NCBI RefSeq assembly: GCF_030348945.1
Contig: NZ_JAUCEN010000002.1
Span: forward strand, 4,092,001-4,156,000
Length of the DNA: 64,000 nucleotides
Origin: Peribacillus sp. ACCC06369
GTDB lineage: Bacteria; Bacillota; Bacilli; Bacillales; DSM-1321
Direction: 5' to 3'
The notes under the pieces are model-generated. The model saw only the letters and a program-made list of their open reading frames with translations. It did no database searches and had not been told where the DNA came from. The translations under genes were made by a program, and so were the position numbers. This document shows, piece after piece, positions 43,430 to 52,514 of this stretch (positions are counted from its first letter, which is position 1; each line of letters starts with the position of its first letter).

Positions 43430-44165
43430 AAATTCCTTTTACTCGTGAGTTTGATGCTTTTACTTGTGAATTTGGCTTTACTCGTGAGTTTGATGCTTTT
43501 ACTCGGGAATTTGGCTTTACTCGTGAGTTTGGAGCTTTTACTCGTGAGTTTTGGCCTTTTACTCGTGAATTTGGAGCTTTTACTCGTTAGTTTGATGCTT
43601 TTACTCGTGAATTTGGCTTTACTCGTGAGTTTTGGCCTTTTACTCGTGAATTTGGAGCTTTTACTCGTGAATTTGATGCTTTTACTCGTGAGTTTGGCTT
43701 TACTCGTGAATTTGGAGCTTTTACTCGTGAGTTTGATGCTTTTACTCGTGAATTTGGCTTTACTCGTGAATTTGGAGCTTTTACTTGTGAATTGGGCTTT
43801 ACTCGTGAATTTTGGCCAATTACTTGTGAGTTTGATGCTTTTACTCGTGAGTTTGATGCTTTTACTCGTGAGTTTTAGCCTTTTACTCGTGAGTTTGATG
43901 CTTTTACTCGTGAGTTTTAGCCTTTTACTCGTGAGTTTGGCTTTACTCGTTAGTTTGATGCTTTTACTCGTGAGTTTGGAGCTTTTACTCGTGAGTTTGG
44001 AGCTTTTACTCGTGAATTGGGCTTTACTCGTGAATTTTGGCCAATTACTCGTGAGTTCGATGCTTTTACTCATGAATTTGATGCTTTTACTCGTGAATTT
44101 GATGCTTTTACTCGTGAGTTTTGGCCTTTTACTCGTGAATTTGGAGCTTTTACTCGTGAATTAAA
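43430..44165. repeat. Tandem array of ACTCGTGA 21/18-bp units
   Basis: About 35-40 units of TTTTACTCGTGAATTTGGAGC and variants. Common 21-bp forms end GATGC, GGAGC or GGCC; a shorter 18-bp form ends GGC. The third-position choice GAATTT versus GAGTTT alternates irregularly. Larger blocks recur (for instance the GAATTGGGC...GAATTTTGGCCAATTAC segment appears near 43790 and near 44010), showing segmental duplication. Because units are multiples of 3, long frames stay open on both strands (43366-44073 and 43406-44164), but none has a ribosome binding site; they are not called as genes. Confidence 0.92.
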
Positions 44166-44213
44166 CAATTTTCTTATCTATGAACTCTGCATAAAAGTTA
44201 GCTCCGATCCTAG

Positions 44214-45077
44214 CTAGCCTTCTTTTCTCCAGTGATCGGGAATGCTTAAAGAAAGCGGCAATTTCGTTTTCATATCACCTTTAGCCGAGTTAACCTGTGC
44301 TTGTGTGATGAAGAAACTTCCAGTGAGGTCGGCACCGCGCAAATCAGCGTCCCTAAAGTCTGCGCCGATAAGATCAGTCACTCTCATGTCAGCTTCTCTG
44401 AGGTCAGTTGCAATAAACAAGGCCCCTCTTAAATTCGCCCCTCTAAGGTCTGCACCTCTCAACTTTGCACCAATAAGGTCACTACCCCTGCCTATTTTGT
44501 TCTGTTTCTTTCGATTTCCATTTTTCTTATTTGGTACCTTTGCACGTACCAGTTCACTTGTGCGCAGAAGTAACTCATTAACGGTCGCTCTATGGGCTGG
44601 TACATTTAGATTCATGATAGCTTCTGGGCTTTGCTGAGTGAGATATTCCGTGTCCTCAAAAGCGGCCTGCAAATCTCGATGAAGAGGTTTCGCATCTTCT
44701 AAATTCAGTGCTTCATTCAAGTAGCAAAGCATTTCATGAAGTTGTTGCATAATAGGAAATACCTCGAACATTTCCTTTGCTGACGCTGGGTTATCTCTCC
44801 AATCGTTTCCTTCATAAGTGAGTTGAGATACCTTCTGACCTGCACCGAAGCATTCATATACCGTACAGCCTCGATATCCTTTTGCTCTGAGATTTTCATG
44901 GATGCCGCAACGATAATCCGATTGCAGGTTTGAACATGGTGTACCTCCATCTTTATCCAATGCAAAATCAGCAGATTTTGCATATGGCAAGGCTACACAG
45001 CACAAACCGAAACAATTCTCACAGTCTGCACGTAATTGATTAAGAATACTATCGTTATTCGTTAATTGATTAAACAT
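44214..45077 (-). CDS. Pentapeptide-repeat protein with N-terminal cysteine cluster
   Basis: 287 residues. The N-terminal 80 residues carry about nine cysteines (CENCFGLCC, PCSNLQSDYRCGIH, GYRGCTVYECFG), suggesting a zinc or iron-sulphur site. A helical middle part (about 85-180) and a basic linker (KKNGNRKKQNK) follow. The last 80 residues form about ten A(D/N)LRxx pentapeptide repeats (GAKLRGADLRGANLRGALF), which fold as a right-handed quadrilateral beta-helix. Such helices can mimic DNA and protect gyrase, but many have other roles; the function here is unknown. GGAAG is 7-8 bases before the ATG. Confidence 0.88.
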   Translation of the reverse strand: MFNQLTNNDSILNQLRADCENCFGLCCVALPYAKSADFALDKDGGTPCSNLQSDYRCGIHENLRAKGYRGCTVYECFGAGQKVSQLTYEGNDWRDNPASAKEMFEVFPIMQQLHEMLCYLNEALNLEDAKPLHRDLQAAFEDTEYLTQQSPEAIMNLNVPAHRATVNELLLRTSELVRAKVPNKKNGNRKKQNKIGRGSDLIGAKLRGADLRGANLRGALFIATDLREADMRVTDLIGADFRDADLRGADLTGSFFITQAQVNSAKGDMKTKLPLSLSIPDHWRKEG

Positions 45078-45150
45078 ACTTACACTTCCTTCTATAAAAC
45101 CAATCGTTTCATACTAGTAGATTTTTTGTTTTCTACTATTTCATCAAAAA

Positions 45151-45167
45151 TCCCAGCAATGCCGGGA
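45151..45167 (-). terminator. Terminator downstream of the acetyltransferase
   Basis: Stem TCCC-GC / GC-GGGA with one mismatch and a 3-base loop, followed on the minus strand by TTTTTGAT; about 97 bp beyond the acetyltransferase stop. Confidence 0.6.
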
Positions 45168-45263
45168 AAATATCTGGGAATATTTCTTCATTGCTACAAC
45201 ACCCAAGGTCCCTTACAATCGTCACTCCTGCCCTTTCCCTATTATTAATAGAAGAAAATGGAT

Positions 45264-45776
45264 TTATAAGTTCTTACTATAATGGTAGAATGTTAGCCTT
45301 TGACCCGTATCCGCACTAATTTCCTCATTAATCGAAATCCGTTCAAAACCGTTTTTCACCAAAACCTTTTGGGAGGCAATATTGTCGCTTGTCGTTTTGG
45401 CATGTATTTGAGTCACATTCATTTCCGGTGCCAGATTAACCAAAAGCCTTAAAGCTTCGTTCGCAATCCCTTTTTGCGTAAACGCTTCACCGATTCTATA
45501 ACCGACCTGAGCCGTACCATTAATCGGGTCAATATCCACAAGATTAATCCTGCCGACGATTGTTCCTGAGTCTTCCTTAATCAGATAAAAAGAGGAGATA
45601 GCATCCTCTTGTTCTTTTAATAATTCCTTATGCCTGATTGCAAACGTTCCAAAGCTATAATAATCATCTCCCCGGCCTGGGACCGTTTGCTCGAAAAACC
45701 TTCTATTATTGCATTCAAATGCAAATAACTCTTTTGCATCCTGTTCATTAAGCCTGTCAATGTATATATCCATCAT
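45264..45776 (-). CDS. GNAT family N-acetyltransferase (RimJ/RimL type)
   Basis: 170 residues. It starts MMDIYIDRLNEQDAKELFAF, and has the acetyl-CoA-binding segment VGYRIGEAFTQKGIANEALRLL near residue 95 and ASQKVLVKNGFERI near 135, typical of the GNAT_3 group acting on protein N-termini or small molecules. The substrate is unknown. AAAGG lies 8 bases before the ATG. Confidence 0.88.
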   Translation of the reverse strand: MMDIYIDRLNEQDAKELFAFECNNRRFFEQTVPGRGDDYYSFGTFAIRHKELLKEQEDAISSFYLIKEDSGTIVGRINLVDIDPINGTAQVGYRIGEAFTQKGIANEALRLLVNLAPEMNVTQIHAKTTSDNIASQKVLVKNGFERISINEEISADTGQRLTFYHYSKNL

Positions 45777-46064
45777 TCCTTCATCCTTTCAATAAACGTT
45801 TAATATATGCGACCTGATATCTTCCATACCTATCATTCAAGAAAACCAAGGGCTTATCCTTCCTGATAAAGATATATAATGGAAGATTTGTATACCTGTT
45901 TTTTGTGACTTCTTATTCAGTCCCTGAATATGGATACATACATGAATTACTTGAAATGTCAAAAATAAATTATTTTCTTCTGGTAATAAATCAACGGATG
46001 ATGTATCATAGTCATCAGATATTCATTATTCTCATTTGGTTAATCGGAATTAGGAGGAATATAT

Positions 46065-47453
46065 ATGATTGGTTATGTGTTTTTAAATCTTGCCATAATG
46101 CTCGTTCTTTTAGGCGTTTTATTTTACATGAATAAGAAGCATGTTTCCTTTACAAAAAGGGTCTTTACTGGACTTGGTTTAGGGATTGTATTCGGACTTC
46201 TTTTGCAGTTTTTCTATGAACCTCAATCAGAAGCGATCGTTAAATCGGTCGATTGGTTTAACATTGTAGGTTCAGGCTATGTCAAGTTCCTGCAAATGAT
46301 CGTTATGCCGCTTGTCTTCATTTCGATCTTATCCGCATTTACAAGATTGAAACTAACTAGCAATATCGGAAAGATCAGTATCCTGATCATCGGAATCCTG
46401 CTTGGAACGACTGCGATTGCAGCAGCCGTCGGGATTACCTCGGCAACTGTGTTCAATTTGGAAGCCGTTCAAATTGACCAAGGGGATGCAGAGTTAAGCC
46501 GCGGGGATGAAATAACGGAAACTTACGGTACGATTCAGGATAAAACGATGCCGCAGCAAATCCTTGAATTGATTCCGTCCAATCCGTTCCTTGATTTAAC
46601 GGGAGCACGACCGACATCAACCATTTCAGTTGTGATTTTTGCCGCATTTCTTGGGATTGCCTATTTAGGGGTTAAAAGGAAGCAGCCTGAACAAGCTGAA
46701 TTTTTTGCTAAAATAGTAGATACATTGCACAGCATCACCATGCGCGTAGTCACATTGATCCTTCGTTTAACACCATACGGAATCTTGGCGATCATGACGA
46801 AGACAGTAGCTACGAGTGATTTGGATGCCATCCTGAAATTGGGAAAATTCGTCGGTGCATCTTATGTCGCCCTGATTGTCATGTTCCTCATCCATTTGTT
46901 ATTGCTGACGATTTCAGGATTGAATCCAATGGTATATTTGAGAAAAGCTTTCCCGGTATTATCGTTTGCCTTCACTTCGAGAACAAGTGCAGGAGCACTT
47001 CCATTGAACATCCAAACGCAGAAACAACTAGGGGTGTCCGAAGGAATTGCCAACTTTGCCGGATCCTTTGGCTTATCGATCGGTCAAAATGGCTGTGCCG
47101 GTATCTATCCGGCCATGTTAGCGGTCATGATCGCTCCAACGGTGGGAATCGACCCACTATCGCCTTCCTTTATAGCCATGTTGATTGCCGTCGTGGCCAT
47201 TAGCTCTTTCGGGGTTGCAGGTGTAGGTGGAGGAGCAACATTCGCTGCCATTCTAGTATTATCTGCAATGAACTTGCCAATCGCTTTGGCTGGTATATTG
47301 ATTTCCGTCGAGCCATTGATCGATATGGGAAGAACGGCTGTCAATGTCAGCGGCAGCATGACTTCCGGTATTCTGACGAGTAAAATAACGGGTGACCTGG
47401 ATAAAGAACAATTCAGCGAAGAATCATCTTTGAAAATTGAAGCTGAAATGTAA
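46065..47453 (+). CDS. tcyP: L-cystine:H+/Na+ symporter
   Basis: Dicarboxylate/amino acid:cation symporter (DAACS) of 462 residues, the same length as B. subtilis TcyP (463). It has about eight helices plus two re-entrant loops. The substrate and ion motif region FTSRTSAGALPLNIQTQKQLG near residue 305, SFGLSIGQNGCAGIYPAMLA near 330 and GVAGVGGGATFAAILV near 385 replace the NMDGT type of glutamate carriers, as in TcyP. AGGAGG is 7 bases before the ATG. Monocistronic with a strong terminator. No S-box or other riboswitch is visible upstream. Confidence 0.92.
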   Translation: MIGYVFLNLAIMLVLLGVLFYMNKKHVSFTKRVFTGLGLGIVFGLLLQFFYEPQSEAIVKSVDWFNIVGSGYVKFLQMIVMPLVFISILSAFTRLKLTSNIGKISILIIGILLGTTAIAAAVGITSATVFNLEAVQIDQGDAELSRGDEITETYGTIQDKTMPQQILELIPSNPFLDLTGARPTSTISVVIFAAFLGIAYLGVKRKQPEQAEFFAKIVDTLHSITMRVVTLILRLTPYGILAIMTKTVATSDLDAILKLGKFVGASYVALIVMFLIHLLLLTISGLNPMVYLRKAFPVLSFAFTSRTSAGALPLNIQTQKQLGVSEGIANFAGSFGLSIGQNGCAGIYPAMLAVMIAPTVGIDPLSPSFIAMLIAVVAISSFGVAGVGGGATFAAILVLSAMNLPIALAGILISVEPLIDMGRTAVNVSGSMTSGILTSKITGDLDKEQFSEESSLKIEAEM

Positions 47454-47456
47454 AAT

Positions 47457-47503
47457 AAAAAAGCATCGGACTTCCTGCCTTATGGGAAGTTTGATGCTTT
47501 TTA
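47457..47503 (+). terminator. Terminator of tcyP
   Basis: Stem of AAAAAGCATC with GATGCTTTTT plus an inner ACTTCC / GGGAAGT helix, ending in TTTTTATTT. Confidence 0.88.
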
Positions 47504-47534
47504 TTTGCTTGTAAATTGGAACTATATAATCACT

Positions 47535-48290
47535 TCAATCACTTTTGGTTTTCCTGATGGTATATCCACAATAAAGAAGGATACCCAGCATCGTTATGAC
47601 ACTGCTCAATATCAAATTTACGTTCCCTTGATAATTGGTCAATAAAAGTTTTGGTGCAAAAAGCAATATTGGAATGATGATGGAAACCCAGGTTTTACTC
47701 CATATGGATATGAGGATGAATATAGAAATGGCTAGTATTACAGCAACAATAGTACCTGTGTTTTCAAGTTTTATAAAAGTTGTGCTATGAGTTCCACTAA
47801 AAATAATTAAACCTGCAAACAATGCTATCGAAATCATGCCTAGGGCAAATAGGATTACACCTTGCTTGAACATGGATAATTTATGCCTCGCCATATACCT
47901 GAAAGATATCATATAAACTAATATTGAAAGGATTCCAGCCATAGGATAACCGATGATCTCCAAAAACGAAAATTCAATTCCACCATTTAAAGCCTTATCA
48001 ATAATCAAATAGGAAAATGCCCCAAATAAAATCATCAATATATATTTAAACCATCCCTTAAAATCGACTGACATTTCATCAGAAAGAAGTTTCATGTATT
48101 CTTTTGGACTACTGCCTATGATATGTTCTACACTTTTTTCATCACACTCCGCTTCAAAAAGATGGACCTCTAACTCTTCAATGATATCCTCAATTGCATC
48201 GGTTTTCTTCCCACTCGAAAAAAGGTATAATCTGAGGTTTTCCAAAAAGGTTTGACTCTCCTTGGATAACGTTTTGTTAACATCAAGCAC
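47535..48290 (-). CDS. HAAS-domain membrane protein paired with PadR
   Basis: 251 residues. A soluble N-terminal HAAS-type helical domain (about 5-70; ETFLENLRLYLFSSGKKTDAIEDI-like region with EELEVHLFEAE) is followed by six hydrophobic helices from about residue 82. HAAS proteins are typically encoded next to PadR regulators, and this one starts 3 bp after the padR gene. The role is unknown; membrane-linked control of the adjacent PadR is a reasonable inference. Confidence 0.8.
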   Translation of the reverse strand: MLDVNKTLSKESQTFLENLRLYLFSSGKKTDAIEDIIEELEVHLFEAECDEKSVEHIIGSSPKEYMKLLSDEMSVDFKGWFKYILMILFGAFSYLIIDKALNGGIEFSFLEIIGYPMAGILSILVYMISFRYMARHKLSMFKQGVILFALGMISIALFAGLIIFSGTHSTTFIKLENTGTIVAVILAISIFILISIWSKTWVSIIIPILLFAPKLLLTNYQGNVNLILSSVITMLGILLYCGYTIRKTKSD

Positions 48291-48292
48291 AG

Positions 48293-48622
48293 TTACATTC
48301 CCCCTTTGTTTTTCACTATTTTATTTACATTTGAACTTAGCTTATCCCAGCGGTCAATGAAGACTTCCAGTTCGCTCTCGCCTTTTTCAGATAACGAGTA
48401 ATACTTCCGGCTAGGTCCCGCTGTTGATTTCTTTAAAGTGGTATTGACTAATTTTTCTTTCTGCATGCGTATTAATAAGGGATAGATGGTACCTTCACTT
48501 AAAGAATCAAACCCATATTCCCCAAGCTTCTCGGCTAATTCGTACCCATAAACTTCCCCTTCTTTAATGATCGCTAACAGACAACCTTCCAAAATCCCTT
48601 TAAGCATTTGAGTTGATGACAT
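48293..48622 (-). CDS. PadR family transcriptional regulator
   Basis: About 109 residues from the ATG at 48622. Winged helix-turn-helix: MLKGILEGCLLAIIKEGEVYGYELAEKL, GFDSLSEGTIYPLLIRMQKEKLV, then KSTAGPSRKYYSLSEKGESEL, which are the PadR signatures. The frame stays open to an ATG at 48691, but this lies inside the likely operator and would add 23 unrelated residues, so it is not used. The Shine-Dalgarno for 48622 is weak (AAGGAAG about 18 bases away), so the start is uncertain. Operator-like dyads precede it, suggesting autoregulation. Confidence 0.85.
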   Translation of the reverse strand: MSSTQMLKGILEGCLLAIIKEGEVYGYELAEKLGEYGFDSLSEGTIYPLLIRMQKEKLVNTTLKKSTAGPSRKYYSLSEKGESELEVFIDRWDKLSSNVNKIVKNKGGM

Positions 48623-48645
48623 GGATATTGAATCACTTCTTCCTT

Positions 48646-48735
48646 TGTCTTGTATAACAAGGTATTGGGCCCAAAAATATTTACCTTGCAAAGCAAGATA
48701 TACTTTATTTTACATTTTACTACCTGGTATTGCAA
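48646..48735 (-). promoter_or_regulatory. padR promoter and two inverted repeats
   Basis: On the minus strand TTGCAA (48730-48735), 17 bp, TAAAAT (48707-48712). Downstream of it stand two related dyads: TACCTTGC-AAA-GCAAGATA (48682-48700) and TGTCTTG-TATAA-CAAGGTA (48646-48664), centres 36 bp apart. Both share CTTG...CAAG arms. A repressor at these sites would block the start of the padR transcript. Confidence 0.7.
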
Positions 48736-48876
48736 GTCATTAATTCCTTATTATTCCTGTAGTGAGATTTACTTTTTTTTTGCGTTTTAAAATTTTTGGC
48801 GATTTAACAAAAAGGGACACTCCCGAAAAGATTTCATATAAAAAATGATAGTTTAATAAGATATTGAGGATACATT

Positions 48877-50082
48877 TTAATCAATAAGTAAATGCAAGTT
48901 ATTTTCTTGTTTCTTATATCTTCCCTTTATTTCTCCAACATCATTAATTGTAATCGAATCAATGTTTTCAATGGGGGCATTCTCTAATATCAGGTGTAGT
49001 TTATTTATGTTTTGAATTCCATTATCAACATGGGCAATAACAGGTTGTTGAATAAGAAAATCTTGATTATTCATTCTTACTTTTATAAAGCTCTTATGTA
49101 AAAGTCTATCTTCTAATGGGATGATATTCATAGGGTCAAAGGATATAGCAGTTATTTCCCCTTCAATATATAGATGAATACCTGCTTGTTCATTAAACTC
49201 TTCAAATGCTTTGAATCTCTTTTCCATAGCAAAATTAACGACTTCCTCTGTTTCAGAACTTATTTTAACATCAGCTATTGAATATTCCATATAGTCACCG
49301 GACTGTTGTTTTAATAGGTCATATAATGTATATTCTATATCAAAAAAACTTTCCATCCAACCTGGCGAAAGCTCTTCGAGTAACAAGCACATAAACAAGC
49401 CGGAACTATAACTTCTCCTTCTTATATTAGAAGTAGATTCATATTTGTTCATTAAGTCCTGTCCATACATTCTTAAAACTGAATCGTAATCAAGCGGGCT
49501 TTTTTCCGAGTAAGCCTTTAATTCCACATACAACGCAGGTCCCTCAACGGTTTCAATTAATTTTTCATATGTTAGGTACCCTGTAATCTTGGCTGTTCTT
49601 TTTTCTCTTAAGGCAATGAAAGCATTAAGATATTGTTTCTTCTTAATTATGTTATTTTCCAACAATGCATTATAAAGATTTGTTCTTTCCTGATTTCGTA
49701 ATTCCACATTACCTTTTGACAACGGATATGTAATTCCCATCATTTCATCTGGAAACCGTTTTTCACTTTTTATATACTGATGCCCGTGAAATAATTCGTG
49801 AATCAGTATTGAATACAAACCTTCATATTCCTCATATGATTCCATATTGACAATCGCAGTGGGATATTCTTCATATAGGATGATTGTATCTCCAGTAAAC
49901 TGTACATCCCATCTTAAAATATGAAATCTATCTTGTTGATTGCTACTAAATTTAGGATGATTGAATAGATAAACATTTCTCCTATCATATAATGCATAAG
50001 CAACGAGTTCAAAACCCGGCCAATAATTTTCCAATTTCTCTTTAACTAAGTCTTCAGCAATTCGATTAAGATAATGAGTCAT
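48877..50082 (-). CDS. Unrecognised HExxH-type (gluzincin-like) peptidase
   Basis: 401 residues, no signal peptide or membrane helix. ILIHELFHGHQYI near residue 93 supplies the zinc motif HExxH. VEGPALYVELKAY near 185 fits the EGxAxYxE pattern that carries the third zinc ligand in several gluzincin families. The C-terminal 130 residues are beta-rich (HLYIEGEITAISFD, FIKVRMNNQDFLIQQP) and may be a substrate or regulatory domain. GGGGAGG is 8 bases before the ATG. The gene is visibly AT-richer than the neighbouring core genes. I know no named family for it; a cytoplasmic peptidase, perhaps for a peptide product, is inferred. Confidence 0.75.
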   Translation of the reverse strand: MTHYLNRIAEDLVKEKLENYWPGFELVAYALYDRRNVYLFNHPKFSSNQQDRFHILRWDVQFTGDTIILYEEYPTAIVNMESYEEYEGLYSILIHELFHGHQYIKSEKRFPDEMMGITYPLSKGNVELRNQERTNLYNALLENNIIKKKQYLNAFIALREKRTAKITGYLTYEKLIETVEGPALYVELKAYSEKSPLDYDSVLRMYGQDLMNKYESTSNIRRRSYSSGLFMCLLLEELSPGWMESFFDIEYTLYDLLKQQSGDYMEYSIADVKISSETEEVVNFAMEKRFKAFEEFNEQAGIHLYIEGEITAISFDPMNIIPLEDRLLHKSFIKVRMNNQDFLIQQPVIAHVDNGIQNINKLHLILENAPIENIDSITINDVGEIKGRYKKQENNLHLLID

Positions 50083-50171
50083 TTTTTACCTCCCCTCCAC
50101 TGTTTCAATTCGGTTAAAAACATAATACCATATATTATTTAACATAAATATCCAAATTCTTAATAGAAACA

Positions 50172-50229
50172 CAAAATGCCACTGTAAAATATCAGCTCAC
50201 GGGAGCGAATATCTTACAATGGCATTTTT
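50172..50229 (-). terminator. Large terminator hairpin of the PAP2-type gene
   Basis: AAAATGCCA-TGTAA-ATAT pairs with its near-complement ATAT-TTACA-TGGCATTTT over about 22 bp with few mismatches; it lies 20 bp past the stop of the PAP2-type gene and could serve both flanking genes. Confidence 0.75.
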
Positions 50230-50248
50230 CATGTAATGTGGCCTGAGA

Positions 50249-50905
50249 TCATTTTTTAATTTGCCTTGCTGGATAATGATTGGCCTGATAAGCCGAAAAC
50301 GCTTGGTACATATACTGGATCGAAGCATACACCCCATATGCAAGGAGTATTCCGGCCAGCACATCCAATACAGCATGCTGTTTCGTAAATAGCGTCGAAA
50401 GGATAATCAGTGTTCCGAATGCAGTGACACTGGCATACTCCCATTTATGCTGTTCTTTCCGCTTATGGACGACGATCATCATGATGAATGTAGTCAGTAC
50501 ATGAATGCTCGGCAGACAGTTGACAGGTTGATCATGACTATAAACGAATCGCATTAAATGGGCAAAGATATCGTTCCCCACCACTTCTGGACGCGGGACT
50601 GTCGATTGCCATAGGCAATATACAAGAAAACTGAGAAGTTTCCCCGATATCAAACTGCCTAATGCTACAAAATAGTGCTTACGGTCAACAAAACAGTAGT
50701 AAATCAGCAATCCATAAATATACGGATACCAAAGTAAATATGGAACGACAAATTCTTTAATAAAGGGAATCTCCCCATCTATTATAGTCGTAACATCAAC
50801 AGCGTGACCTGAAGATTGATTGATTACCGAGTAGATGGAACTAGTAATCATTAAAAGTAATAAATAGCATAACGGGTGAAAGGATAAGATAGGATTGTTT
50901 TTCAT
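50249..50905 (-). CDS. PAP2-type membrane protein (inositol phosphorylceramide synthase-like group)
   Basis: 218 residues with six hydrophobic helices. Motifs are STVPRPEV near residue 102, CLPSIHVL near 132 and FTKQHAVLDVLAG near 175, giving the catalytic histidines. PSIH in place of PSGH and the TKQHxxxD end are typical of the PAP2_3 branch related to fungal Aur1. The natural lipid substrate in bacteria is not known. It is transcribed alone, with a terminator just downstream. Confidence 0.85.
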   Translation of the reverse strand: MKNNPILSFHPLCYLLLLMITSSIYSVINQSSGHAVDVTTIIDGEIPFIKEFVVPYLLWYPYIYGLLIYYCFVDRKHYFVALGSLISGKLLSFLVYCLWQSTVPRPEVVGNDIFAHLMRFVYSHDQPVNCLPSIHVLTTFIMMIVVHKRKEQHKWEYASVTAFGTLIILSTLFTKQHAVLDVLAGILLAYGVYASIQYMYQAFSAYQANHYPARQIKK

Positions 50906-51148
50906 AGCTCGCTCCGGCTTTCAATATATTGGGTAATTTCCAAAGATTATTATACAACATTTTTCGCTAGATTGATTATTTATATGCTAAAGTTAATGAT
51001 TCCCATGAACTAGTAAAATGGATATCTCTTACTTTTCCAGTTGTAGACCAAAAATAACTAAATTCCCATTCAGCTGCATGACATAAGGAAAGCCATGGTA
51101 TGCATACCACGGCTTGAAACTGAAACTTTATTTATGCCCCGCTTACTG

Positions 51149-52498
51149 CTAGATCTTGTTAAGCCTTCTTTTCCATACATACGTCAAGGTAATGAAGATA
51201 TAGATGCAAAGTGTAATGATCGTTACGATTATGGATGTCGTGAAAATAATTCCGATCAGGATCGTTATTAAAGCGATGATCGCAGCCCATGTCGTATACG
51301 GGAACCATTTAACTGCATAGCCACTTGTTTTTCCGGACTGTTGTTTACGTGATTTCAAATGGGCGAATGCAATGATCAACCAGATGAATAATACAGTATA
51401 TCCCAGCGATCCCATTAGGAAATCAAAAGTCTTGCTTCCTGCAAATAAGGAAATCAGTACACCGCCGTATAAAGCGGACGTACACATTAATATTGCGTAA
51501 ACAGGAACTTTCTTCTTGGATAAACGTGAAAAGATTTTCGGAATGCGACCGTCCACAGCTTGTGTATACAGGACGCGGGATGAACCATACAATCCAGAGT
51601 TCATCGATGAAATGATCGCCAGTAGAACGACGGCGTTCATAATATGGTCGGCACCTGGAATCCCAATCATTTGAAAGACCATCACAAACGGACTTTCCGG
51701 CACACCGTTTACTTCGTTCCAAGGAATCAAGCTAACGATGATGAAAAATGGAATGATATAGAAAGAAATGATCCTGACCAATGTACTGCGAACGGCTTTT
51801 GGAACAACTTTTTCAGGATTTTTCGTTTCAGCCAATGTGACCCCGATGATTTCCGTACCACCATATGAATAGATTACCACCAGCATCGCCGTGATTAAAC
51901 CTGTCGATCCATTCGGAAAGAAACCGCCATGCTCAGTCAAGTTAGAGAAACCGACCGCTGTATGATCACCAAAAGTCACGAGCAGTAACAATAATCCAGC
52001 CATGATGAACACAATGATGACGGTAATTTTAATTAATGCAAGCCAGTACTCCGTTTCAGCAAAAACCTTTACCGACAGCAAGTTAACCGCAGTAACTAAC
52101 ACCGAAACAGCTAATGCCAGAATCCAGATCGGATATCCAGGCAGCCAATATTGAATGAAAATCGCCGCAACCACTGATTCGGCCGTGATGTTCAATACCC
52201 ACATTTTCCAATAGATCCAATCCAGGAAATAGGCAGGATACTTTCCTAAAATCGATTGGACCAAATCCCTGAATGTTCGTGCACCGCTATTGCGGACCGC
52301 CATCTCAGCTAAACCTTGCATGATGAATAATAGGATGATGCCTCCTATCAAATAAGCAACGATTACGGATGGTCCTGCCATATCAATGGCTGAACTGCTT
52401 CCTTTAAATAAACCTGCCCCGATGGCACCGCCCAATGCCATCATCGTAATATGCCTTGAAGTCATTGTCCTCTGTAAATTCCGTTTTTCAGTTTCCAT
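51149..52498 (-). CDS. Amino acid permease controlled by a T-box (YvbW-like)
   Basis: APC superfamily transporter of 449 residues with 12 predicted helices. The first helix carries the substrate-binding GGAIGAGLFKGSS near residue 22. FRDLVQSILGKYPAYFLDWIYW, YSYGGTEIIGVTLAETKNP near 215 and SSMNSGLYGSSRVLYTQA near 300 are family hallmarks. Expression is set by the T-box leader upstream, whose likely specifier encodes leucine; B. subtilis YvbW is an APC permease under a leucine T-box, so leucine or branched-chain uptake is inferred. GGGAGG lies just before the ATG. Confidence 0.88.
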   Translation of the reverse strand: METEKRNLQRTMTSRHITMMALGGAIGAGLFKGSSSAIDMAGPSVIVAYLIGGIILLFIMQGLAEMAVRNSGARTFRDLVQSILGKYPAYFLDWIYWKMWVLNITAESVVAAIFIQYWLPGYPIWILALAVSVLVTAVNLLSVKVFAETEYWLALIKITVIIVFIMAGLLLLLVTFGDHTAVGFSNLTEHGGFFPNGSTGLITAMLVVIYSYGGTEIIGVTLAETKNPEKVVPKAVRSTLVRIISFYIIPFFIIVSLIPWNEVNGVPESPFVMVFQMIGIPGADHIMNAVVLLAIISSMNSGLYGSSRVLYTQAVDGRIPKIFSRLSKKKVPVYAILMCTSALYGGVLISLFAGSKTFDFLMGSLGYTVLFIWLIIAFAHLKSRKQQSGKTSGYAVKWFPYTTWAAIIALITILIGIIFTTSIIVTIITLCIYIFITLTYVWKRRLNKI

Positions 52499-52514
52499 AT
52501 CCTAACCTCCCAAA

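Noticed and set aside
43366..44164. Long open frames on both strands (235 and 252 codons) as repeat proteins
   Set aside because: They arise from 21/18-bp units with no stop codon, have no ribosome binding site, and both strands are open equally.
43430..44165. CRISPR array
   Set aside because: The interspersed bases are themselves repeated and only 7-13 bp long; there are no unique spacers and no cas genes.
45777..46064. S-box or other sulphur riboswitch before the cystine transporter gene
   Set aside because: No K-turn, conserved S-box segments or leader terminator seen.
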